Assembly (NCBI GenBank): GCA_036245805.1
Contig: BTRK01000002.1
Location: 6,072,689-6,136,688, forward strand
DNA: 64,000 bases
Source of the DNA: Pristionchus mayeri
Taxonomy: Eukaryota; Nematoda; Chromadorea; Rhabditida; Neodiplogasteridae
Direction: 5' to 3'
In this document: piece by piece, positions 32,001 through 41,600 of the stretch
Layout: each line of letters begins with the position of its first letter
Position numbering within the stretch: position 1 is the first letter of the stretch
Program-made: the position numbers and the translations under genes
The notes under the pieces: model-generated
Databases searched by the model: none
Seen by the model: the letters and a program-made list of their open reading frames with translations, nothing else
Told to the model about the DNA's origin: nothing

Positions 32001-33219
32001 GTTCTAGAGTTATCTTGCATGCAGTACTCGATGAGAGAACTCCACCATACTCAATAATATTTCGATGCGCATCCGCGCGCGCGAGAGCGGTGATTTTAAA
32101 AAATCGAATAATTACGGTAATTATTTAACGTCAGCGCTCTCTCGCGCGAGGATGCGCGTCGAAATTTTATTGATTCTGATGGAGTTCTCTCATCGAGTAC
32201 TGCATGTAGGATAACTCTAGAACACCTACCCTCCAGTTCTGTTTTGGGTTACGGTAGGCAGGTCCTTATTACAAACTGACTCGATAAGGATGAAACTTTT
32301 CAAATATAATCATATGAATATTCCGAATTTTTTGAGGTATGACTCGTTCCGATCGATTTCGAAATGTCAAATTTCGAAAATTCACGTTTTTCGACTAACA
32401 TGCCGCGTACTTCTCAGTAAGGCACCTAGAGCACTAAATATGCCATGCACGAGCTATGCTCACTGAGTACTACACATATACCCATTTAGGGCGAATTTCA
32501 TTTTTCCAACTTTGCCAAGCCTCTTCACAAATATGTTCATTTACTCAGATAGTCTCTCTTAAGTAATTATCTTTAAACTAACGGCCAGAAAGATGAAAGG
32601 AATGATGAGGAGCGTGGGTCCACGATACAGTCCAATGGGAGAAATCACTGAACACACAAGAGAAACCGATAGAATAATGCACATCGTCTGAAATGAACCG
32701 TTTTTGGAAACAGTTAAAAATAAACATACACGCTTGATATTTGTAAATAAACATACACGCTTAATATTGTCAGTTGCATCGGAAAATCATGCAATAATAA
32801 ACAATAACTAACATTGTCAATTTCGAAAATAATAAGTAAATATTAAGTGAGGTCGTAAACTTACCACTCGATGAGCAGAATCGGGTGCTAGGATGTAGAG
32901 AAGGAGAGAGACGGCGAAGATTAGAGAGGACACCACATATGGGAAGTTCATCGCTATCTGCAATTATCTCATTGTGGTTGAATGGAAAAGACGGTGAACT
33001 GAGTTGTACTTAGTGTCATAACAAAACAAAAAAAAAGATCGCAGTATTTGTACCTAGAGAAGTTTAAGAGAAGGTAATGCAGGAGAAAGGAATGTAAATC
33101 AGAAAACAGACTAGACAAAAGGAATCATAACGGTAACACGAAGAATTCCTTCCGAAAATTTTTCGGAATGAATACAACAATACCTGAAAGATGAGCCCGC
33201 TTCGAATGCCTCTGGGCAT
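26003..33219 (-). CDS. Four-span membrane protein of unknown function (six exons)
   Basis: Exons 33219-33184, 32957-32865, 32687-32583, 30350-30271, 26413-26323 and 26161-26003 (stop TAG) join without a frame break to 564 bp, 187 residues. The ATG follows a CAG acceptor by one base. Four hydrophobic segments are visible: NFPYVVSSLIFAVSLLLYIL, CIILSVSLVCSVIS, a long PTLLIIPFIFLA-ILLTSGIALFILTAI span, and FPLILCAYASLIILSAASV. A basic tail with ERLKALHQSRAAERNRGK follows, presumably cytoplasmic. Intron 4 (26414-30270) contains two maT copies and an RTE fragment; intron 3 holds nested fold-backs. I do not recognise the family; a small tetraspan-like membrane role is only a topology guess. Consistent phases and acceptors make the model convincing despite the large introns. 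Confidence 0.75.
26660..27068 (-). mobile_element. maT fragment (3' third, one TIR)
   Basis: Begins with the TIR CAGGGTGTCCAAAAAGTA after a TA and appears identical to the matching part of the complete copy at 28713-30003, including the TAG in the transposase frame. It stops abruptly at an AGTG shared with the adjoining RTE fragment. Confidence 0.92.
27063..28289 (+). pseudogene. RTE reverse transcriptase, truncated and catalytically dead
   Basis: Open for about 400 residues, homologous to the reverse transcriptase half of the 951-residue protein at 8.5 kb: KAFDSVEFSG, GVRQGDPLSAH, then RYAYD at 27525-27539 in place of RYADD. The first catalytic Asp of YADD is therefore Tyr. The C-terminal GRPKMRWRDELV is kept. 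No endonuclease domain is present. Retrotransposition from this copy is not expected. Confidence 0.9.
27069..28309 (+). mobile_element. 5'-truncated RTE retrotransposon fragment
   Basis: Joined directly to the maT fragment; carries the RT and C-terminal part and ends in a TTTGATTTGATTTGATGG tail just after the stop at 28287-28289. It is a different subfamily from the RTE at 8.5 kb. Confidence 0.9.
28713..30003 (-). mobile_element. maT (mariner/Tc1-like) transposon, complete ends
   Basis: TA duplications at 28711-28712 and 30004-30005 flank perfect 27-bp TIRs that start CAGGGTGTCCAAAAAGTATT. Length 1291 bp, in intron 4 of the membrane-protein gene. Confidence 0.95.
28834..29862 (-). pseudogene. 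maT (DD37D) transposase with one in-frame TAG
   Basis: A frame of 343 codons from ATG 29862 to TGA 28834, interrupted only by TAG at codon 285 (29010-29008). An N-terminal paired-like helix-turn-helix (about 1-110) contains a GRPK linker motif. Catalytic Asp147 (YSDEK), Asp243 (QQDSAPAH) and Asp281 (NPLD) give 37 residues between the last two, the maT type. The stop sits directly after DFSI, where related transposases usually have Trp, so a TGG to TAG change is likely. All catalytic residues precede the stop; loss of the last 58 residues probably inactivates it unless the stop is read through. Confidence 0.9.
30425..32570. mobile_element. Outer fold-back element with a nested fold-back
   Basis: Outer arms: AGAGAGACTATCTGAG...GCTTGGCAAAGTTGG at 30425-30500 pairs with 32480-32570. 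Between them 31553-31730 pairs with 32300-32475 (GAGAAGTACGCGGCATGTTAG), and an inner palindrome spans 31947-32285 (TTACGGTAGGCAGGTCC; GCGCGCGAGAGCG centre). The left arm is interrupted by a second fold-back at 30500-31555. Confidence 0.85.
30500..31555. mobile_element. Fold-back element (GCGTAAGAATCG ends) nested in the above
   Basis: Arms of about 430 bp (30505-30945 and 31098-31550) are near-perfect reverse complements starting TATGAAGC.GTTCGCGTAAGAATCG. The loop 30950-31090 is a purine-rich GA tract. No transposase frame. Confidence 0.88.
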
Positions 33220-34252
33220 CCTGGAATAAATTGGATTGGCTTTCGAGAAAACTTTGAAATGGTTTAAATAAAATGCATTAAAGGTTTTCGTAACCTATTA
33301 TAAACAATCGAAAACTGGATTTATGAACATTTTATCTGTCCTGCAAATAAAAAAAGGTAGACAACGTCAAGAAAAACCACGCACATTGAAAAGTCACGCA
33401 CATTAGGAGGCGCAGTAACACGCCGCCTTCGCCGGCACTTCTTAACTTCGCGGGACCAGCCGTAATGACCTTAAGGCATTGTGTTGATAAATACTATAAA
33501 TTTAGTCTATTTATTTGGATCTAATTACTGTGTGCCGCCTACTTCCCAAATCAATCATCACCATCCCATTCCAAATTTTCTATTGGGCCGGTCCCGTGAA
33601 GCAAAGTGCCCCTTCGCCAACTCTCCACTACACGTGCGGGGCATAAGAGAGGAGCTATTCTCTTGGTGCAAGTATTGGAAGAATAGTATTGGAAGTTTCG
33701 CAGAAATTATGAAATGATTGCAGAATTTGAACCCTATAAATTTATCACGCCTCCTGATATTCCTTCTCTTCCATATTTAAGCATTTTTCTCCCATTCAGT
33801 TCAATTCTACATTAATAGGGAGAAAGGAGGAGCCATTATGGTGTTTGTTGTATGAAATTATGATATCATTTCAGTCTGGTCTGTGAACCCGATGACTTTA
33901 TAAGATGAGGGATGGGCAGGGGTGCGTGCTTTTCCTCGTTCACGCATCGTCCTCGTTGAAATGTGTGCGGACCTGGAAGTGTGAGCTTAAGAAATCTCGT
34001 CAACTCGTCCCCGTTACTACAAAGTAGGGTTGACTAAGCAGAAAGCGACCGTACGTAGAACAGATGCAGTTTAGAGTATGTACTACAGAGAGTACCAAAA
34101 CTGCACATAATTTCCGCAAATGTATATTTCCCAGAATGTCCAATGATAGTTAGTTTTAACAGTAAGGCACTCTCTACGTTTCACACGCTCAAACGTCGGT
34201 CAGACCGAGAGAGGGAGTACTCAAAATAAGAAATGTGCGAGTGTCCCCGGTG

Positions 34253-36190
34253 CTATCCCACCTGCTCCAGTCCGAGTTCCTTCTTGCTCATCAGCCGCAG
34301 CTCGTACTTCTTCACCTTCCCCGTGGCAGTCAACGGGAAGTCAGCCTACGATAGACATGGATTACGGTAGCAGGACTACGGTAGGTCAACCAACCCTCTT
34401 GATCAGCACGTACTGGGGAATCTTGTAGTGGGCGATCTGCAAGGAACGATCGATTGAAGCAAATACCGTACCCAGTTTAAGCGATCGATAATTTGGCTCT
34501 AAGTCGGATGAGGAGAACAAACTCCGGCAACTTCTGCAGTATGTCGTACCAAAATGAGAGGGGTGGGAATGCGGCGGAGGTATGATAGGATAGGGTAGTA
34601 TGGGCGAAAATTATTTACAAAAATTGCTAAGTAACCTAACGAATGGTACTAATCAGCTATACCGTCATACCCTATCTTGCCATACCTCCGCCGCATTTCC
34701 ACCCCTCTGGTACGACATACTGCAGAAGTGCCCAAACTCCTTCTACTATTCGATCAACATGGGTACAAGCCAATCTGACAGACAAAATCCAGTTCTCTCC
34801 AACAGTATAGCTAAATCAAACTAGCTACCGTAACCCCGAATACAGTATACTAAACCTACAAGGGACGATCGATAACTACCGAACCCCATATACCGTATAC
34901 CTTGCCCTTGTAGGCCTCCTTGATCGTCTCGGGAGTGACGTTGGTGACGCCCTCGGCAGTCTGACCCACGCGCACACTGCCTCGCCCACGCGCTCGTCCG
35001 GCACACCGATCACCTGCGTGACATAATGGGTACGGTAGTCAGCAGTGTGACATCAATGATCCAAGATTATAGTAGTCAGAGAAGTCAGAAAATTCGTTGA
35101 CTAATGCATTTTTGACTAGAACAAAGAGGGCATTACATTTGAAGTTGACAAGGAATCTGACCCATCGAGCTACCGTACTCTCCCTATCGTATACCTGAGC
35201 ATCGGCGACGCCTCTGAGCTTGAAGAGGAACTGCTCGATCTCGGTGGGGTAGATGTTCTCGCCGCCGCGGATGATCTGCACCGCATTTCTCATGTTAACA
35301 TAACATATAGTAAGATAAGGGCCAGAATCGAAAACGGAACCAGAACCGGATATTAGATAGGTAGAACTTTAGTGGAACCAGGGCCGGATATTAGTACCAT
35401 GTCCTTGGTGCGGCCAACGATGTTGACAGCGCCGTCGTCCGAGATGTAGGCGGTGTCTCTGAAATAAGCATTCGTTGTAGTGTTGGCGGTTTGAATTTTT
35501 GCGACAGCACTCTTTAAATCTTTGCGACAGCACTCGAAAATGAAAGAGCGGAATGGTTCTCGAAATTCGACTCTCTCAATTTTGCATAGAATCAAATGAT
35601 TCCTTCTAATTTCTCTTGAGAGTTTGCGTAATTCGAAACCAATTAATACCAAAACGTATATAATACAATTTTGAAACACATTTGATTTCATTGAGTCGAT
35701 TGATGGGGGGGGGGGGGGGGGGCGGACATTTCCGCAACGGAGTGCCATTCGCTTGACAGAAGGAGTAGCAATATGGGAGTTGTTGCATTGTTACCAGTAT
35801 GTGCTCCCCCACTTTAGCATATATATATTTTTTACCAGGCGACCATGAGTTTCAACGTATAGGTTCATGAAAATCCACAAACCATGAACCCCGGGTCGTT
35901 GATTTGAGGTAAAACTCAATATCGTCTGGTAACAAAATTTATATATGCTAAAGTGGGGGAGCACATACTGGTAACAATGCAACAACTCCTATGTGCTACT
36001 CCTTCTGTCAAGCGAATGGTACTCCGTTGCGGAAATGTCCGCCCCTCGATTGGTGATCTTGGGAATCAATTATTCCCAGAACCACCGATGACCAGAATCA
36101 AATGACTCGGAATGAAAGGAATCAAAAGGTTCTGGGAATCGCCAAAGAATCAAATCGACAACACTAATTCGAGATGTAGGCGGTGTCTCT
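34253..36190 (-). pseudogene. ACSF2-like acyl-CoA synthetase, copy B (3' exons only)
   Basis: Minus-strand exons: RDTAYISDDGAVNIVGRTKDM (35465-35400, plus a stray piece at 36190-36170), RGGENIYPTEIEQFLFKLRG (about 35283-35210, undamaged here), GVPDERVGEAV...VTPETIKEAYKGK (35010-34905, with a 1-bp loss near 34955), IAHYKIPQYVLIK (34440-34396) and DFPLTATGKVKKYELR in the last exon (about 34345-34253). The AMP-binding core is absent, so this is a non-functional tail. Its lesion differs from those of copy A. Confidence 0.78.
35704..36050. mobile_element. Palindromic MITE with a G-run at its edge
   Basis: Arms of about 105 bp: 35723-35832 (CGGACATTTCCGCAACGGAG...) and 35940-36047 are reverse complements around a loop with CATGAACCCCGGGTCG. 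An uninterrupted G-run of about 19 (35704-35722) abuts the left arm. It splits one exon copy of synthetase copy B. Confidence 0.88.
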
Positions 36191-37318
36191 GAAATGAGTA
36201 AAAGTTGATCTTTGATAAAAAATTTTTGAACTGGAACAAATGTGATCGTAATTTTCGCATTGCCCAGATGCATTGCTTGACAATGTGTACGTGGTACACC
36301 AATTCAGAACCAACAAGTCGCGGCAATGAGTCTTTTCCGAAACACAAATCAACCAATCGCTCCTCGTATGTCAAGAGTGGTGATTCACGATAAACTAATC
36401 TATGCATAGTTACAGCTTTAGAAAGAATTGCCCCCTCTCACTCACCCTGTGTGGTACCATCGATCGGGCTCACTCACCCTGTGTGGTACCATCGATCTCC
36501 TTCCTCGTACGCTCCTCATCATTGTAGTAGCCGCGCATGTTGCAGTAACCCCTCAAAGGGAACAACTTTATGGATTTTTCGCTCTTTTTTTTCAGCCATA
36601 TTTTCACGCGTATGGTTCAGTAATTTAAACCATGTTTTCATTCAGTTTGACGCTATTAAAATTCATAATTCGGTCCTCGCATATAACATACAAGTTTATA
36701 TCTCAATATATGGATGCTGAGAAAGAAATTCGAAAATGTGATTTTTCAAAAAGATAATTCCGTATCAAAGTGTGATGCAGTTATTTTCATATTTCTCCGT
36801 TTCCTGACATCGTATTTCCGCCTAAACAAGTATACTTTAAAGATGAATGGTTGCTCTCCATACTCAAGTTGAGAAAGTGAGGGAATTATTATCCGAAGAT
36901 TTTTTATTATTAATTAAAGAGAAAAATGAGCTGCGGGCCAAGGGCCCATTTTTTCGAACTTGAAAATCGAAAAGCTCTGAAAGACAAAATCGATAGATGG
37001 GGAACTGTAATAAAATTGTTGGAGGTACTGTTCGCAGGCATACAATGGCGAAAGCAGAAATCTATGCTATCATTACTTCGCGAGATATTACATAAAAGAC
37101 TTGTCACCATACTTTTCTCGCACCCTGTATAGTTCGAAAGAGAAAAAATAATGAAAAATAGTGAACGAACTTTCAGAACACCCTAATAATAAGGAAAAGC
37201 CAAATGAGCGAGTACCTGCGTCGCCTCTGCAAGTCTTCCTTACATTACCTCTCGTTTTCTCAAACCTGCGAGATAATGTGCAGTCTGAGGAGAGCAGGTC
37301 ACCTGCGTAACGGACCTG

Positions 37319-37427
37319 GGTTGTGCAAAAATTTTACGGTCTCTTCATTCCGCATACTCTCTCGCCGGGTAGACAGTGCGAGAGAGTATGCGGAATGAAG
37401 AGACCGTAAAATTTTTGCACAACCCCG
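37319..37427. repeat. Near-perfect 48-bp-arm hairpin
   Basis: GTTGTGCAAAAATTTTACGG...CTCTCTCGC, a loop of about 12 bp, and its exact reverse complement. From 36430 to 38400 I see no gene besides this hairpin. Confidence 0.9.
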
Positions 37428-38410
37428 TAACGGACGCACTGCCTGGTCGTTTTGCATGTTGCGGGTGTGCTCCCGCCTACCCATAAATTCATATGGGCAC
37501 GAGAATGCAATTCTGCGCGGAACGCTAATAAAACTAAACTCAATTAAAAAAATACAACCAAAACCCTAACTAAACTCAATTTCTTAATTCTAGCCGTCCT
37601 ATTGGATGCAGCAGCAGAAGCTACTCTAAAATACTTGTTCAGCAACAGGGAGGGAGGAGAGTGGAAAGAATTGCTTGCTTCGGAAATGAGAACGTTATTT
37701 GCATGGTGATTCCTCGCTTCGTCACCTAGTCATGAATTGATATGTTCATTCGAATACGATTCAGTGAGCGACAGTTTGCTTGACAAATAACAATATAAAA
37801 TAAAGTAGATACTGGCCAGCGATACTGGACTTCAAATTTCGATTTTGCGATTTTTCCAGATGTTGCTTTTGAATGGAATGTTGAATCTCCACAATTATTT
37901 TATGGTAGCATCCACATGCTATGCTCTTTCACTTCTGATAAATTTAAGACCATTAGCTCGTTCATCAGAAATGCGCAGCTCCAAGAAACAAATTCCGCAA
38001 TATTCAAGAACTCAAAACTATGATATTCCTGCCTATCTGGTCAGGCAGTTTCAAGGCTGATCCGATGCGCGTCTACTATAAGAATTCCCATGCAAAATAC
38101 TTTTCGAAAATAGCGTTGTTGTGGCGCTATCATGATTACGCAATGAGTACCATTACATCAAATTGGCTGTGCCAAATTTCAAGTTTGTGGCATTTCGATC
38201 CTTGACATTCCAGTAGAATCGATTGATCACGTATGAGCATATGTGCGCTATGGAGAGCGCACGTGTACTAATATCACGCAAAAAGGAATGAGAGATTTGA
38301 TAAAGTTCGAAGCAAAAACTTCATGCGTGAAAATGGAGCGAAACTTATGAATCAACCTAATATGAAGCGTTTGAGCGATTGCATCAAACATAATTTGTAA
38401 GCTTTCAAGC

Positions 38411-38482
38411 TATGACGTCGTGCCGCCGTTTACATATCAAAGGTGGCATGACGCCATAGTTCTCATCCGACGTTGTGCCCAT
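38411..38482. mobile_element. Palindromic mini-MITE, copy c
   Basis: TATGACGTCGTGCCGCCGTTT...AGGTGGCATGACGCCATAG and the end TCTCATCCGACGTTGTGCC match the reverse complement of the 6851-6941 copy (GGCACTAGGTCGGATGAGA). Confidence 0.65.
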
Positions 38483-38659
38483 TTTAATGTGCGTGCTAAT
38501 TTCATCAAATGTGTTGCATAGAAGACTATGGTGCGTGATGGGCTGAGAATCGGACGAATTTTAGGTGGACATTTAAAATAATTATTTAACTAAAACTATT
38601 TTAGTGAATGATTGTTTTCTTTATCCATCCAAATATGCATAGTATTTCTTCACTACATC

Positions 38660-41600
38660 TGCTATCGACGACCTAGTCTTCCTTCGTTTCCGGAGATTCC
38701 TCCTCCTCCTCCTCCTCGCAATTTGCAAAACACAATATTTAATGAGAGTTGTTTTTATAATAGTGTACAAATAATTATTGAATTTCCTAAATTGAATTGT
38801 AATTTAGCCATATGAGAGATGTGTGTAGTGGCAGACAGGCTCTCGTTTCATAATTAGTACTGTGTATGGCCCTAAGTTATTAGTCTGCACCGTCATACAC
38901 CCCATTTAAATATTTTATCCGCCATGATGCGTGCCTATGCAGATACTACTTCTTTTGCATCCCTATATTCCCTCCGCCATTTAGTCTTGTTTACTTCTCT
39001 CCCGCGTGCAGCGGCTAATTCTTCTTCTCTTAATCTACGACAAACTCTAATTCTTTCTCTCTGCTTCCCATGTGTACGCAAATGCATAACATATAGTAAT
39101 TCAATTTAATTGATTACTAAATTAACTAAGTACCTATGTGTGAGAGAATGTGCTGCTGCAGCGTTGATTTCCAAGCAAACGACTTATCACAGACATCGCA
39201 CTGGTAAATCTTCTTGCGGGGATCGCCATCGACTGGAAATGATAATTACTTGTCATTTATTCCAAATATTTTCAAATTAATTCTAACCTAAATGCGAATT
39301 TCCGTGTCTTTCGAGATTCCCTTTCTGGCTGAACCTTCTACCACAGTCGTTGCACTTGAATGGGAGACGATCTTCCTCTTTCTCTGAAGATCAAAGGTCA
39401 GTCAAGTCCTGTTAATTGAGTGACAAATGAAGGAATCAAAAGATTTGCCAATCGATCGATTAGTCGATTAAAGTTACCGGACGAGGACGAAACCCTGATC
39501 TGACCCGTCTCGTGTACGAGAGAGTGCAAAAGTGAGAGAGCGGTGATCATTTCCGGCTTTCCATTGTGGCTATTATTGATTTTTAGCATTTTTCTATATT
39601 CATTCTCAACTAATTCAGCCATCGGCTATTCGATGGAGGACAAAAAATAGGGGTCAATTTTGTCCTCGTCTGATAACTATAAAACAGAAAAGAGTGTTGA
39701 CTCGATCGATAGGTAACACAATTAGAAAAAAACGTAAATCATAACGTAAGAATACAAATGAAGGAAATCTCGCCCATATGAGTCTTGATGTGATATTGCA
39801 GCGAATTATAATTTGGGAAATACTTATCGCACAATTCGCATTTGAAGAATTTCTTACGCGGATCATCGTCAGCTGAAACAATACATAAAAAAATTGTTTT
39901 CAATTTACTCGAAATTTTAAATTTGAATTCCCTGAATGTTATTGTATTTTATTTTTCTGATTTTTTAGGGATTGTTTTCGAGTTCCTAGTTGATTCACAG
40001 GCAAAAAAACGAGATAGAGCAAATTATTGGAATTCGAATTTCCACTTCTGCTGAAACAAAGCTATTTATTTTCGACAACCATTGCTTAGTAAGCGAATGC
40101 TTACCCAAATGCGAATTCTCGTGAGCAACAAGAGTCGATTTATGGCTGAAACTTCGATCACAGTCGTTGCACTTGAATGGGAAACGATCTTCCCCGTTCT
40201 CTGAAGATCAAAGATACATTTAGTTACCAATTGAGTGCATGCAACTCAGTGACGAATGAGGGGTTTAATTGAATGGTCAATAGACTGACTAATTTCGAAC
40301 TGTTTGACGAAGTCGGAAAAGTAAATGAGCTTTAAAAAATAACCGACTGACTATAGATGAGAGGGGGATCTATATACATAGTATCATTAATTTTAATGAT
40401 GCTGTACACAATTACTCACCTCTATGGGTTTGAATATGCCTGTTCAGTGAACCTTTTTGCGCGAAGGTCTTATCGCACAATTCACATTTGAATAATTTCT
40501 TGCGCGGATCGTCATTAGCTGAAATTAGGATTTGTTTTTCTCACTTTGTATTTCGCGTCTAAAATTGAATTTGCATCAATTATATCACGCGTGTCGCGTA
40601 AGATTCGAATAAGCCCTGGTACATTCGAAAAGTCGAAATTGGGCTCTGAACAGTTTTGAATAGCCCATATGGTCCCTCAACAGAAATCATCAAGTTTTGT
40701 TCCATATCTCCATCCTCGACGATGTGAGACGCCGTCAAAGTCGACGGCTTCCGAAATTTGCCATTTTTGGAGGCATGATGCTCTGCCTACATGGCGTCTA
40801 GTTACACGAGAAGAAAGTTTTCCGCACCAAATTTCATGGAGAATAAGCCTGTGCAATCTGTTCATCGATATGATCATTAGTCTTTTCATAAATCGATTAA
40901 AATTATTGATTTTTACCGCAATTTCGTACCGAAGCTGTTTTTCAGCTCAATCGATAGAGCTCGAAAAGACGAATCGAATGGTATGCTGAATGCATATGCA
41001 ACTCGCGCACTAAAGATGTCAAAATCGCGAAATTAGATTTTCACTTACCCCCCATTCAGACATTGTAACCCTCTGGCACTTAGCCTGGCCTTTTGATTTA
41101 CCCTCGTATCTCGCCCTTGAGATCGATTTGCTTTTCGTTTTCAGAAAAAAATGAATCATTTTCTAAAAGTAATTTCAATCGAATTAACATTTTTTGAATC
41201 ATAAATATCCCGTTTGCCTAAGAATCGAGTGAGACCCGGCACCGTCGCCTGGCAATTCTCCCACCCCTCCGCGCTGTCCACGCGCACCCATCATCGCCGC
41301 ATCAATAAAAATGAGGGAGTGGATTCCCTCATTTTTATTGATACGGAGTATTCAAATATTTCGTTTTTAAACTACCTTGACTGATAAGAATACTAACGAA
41401 AAGCGTCCTATGAACGGCGTCGGAGCACTTTGCCTGCCTACGAGTTAATTTTTTGGGTTGTTGAACACTCGTCGCGAAGCGCTGGTGGGATTCAGCTGCG
41501 AAATACATCACCAGAAGTACTCTGGACTTCACAAAAACAGTGCAAAAGAAAATAAAAAAAGTGAGCAGTTTCGAACCTGCGGCGACCGGGCAACGAACTC

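Larger units (their letters stand above)
33395..36430. repeat. Segmental duplication, copy B (pairs with 13590-16200)
   Basis: Shares sequence with copy A from CACGCACATTAGGAGGCGC through the synthetase 3' exons. It contains the 35.7-36.05 kb palindrome as an extra insert, and its left part differs near 33430-33600. Confidence 0.85.
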
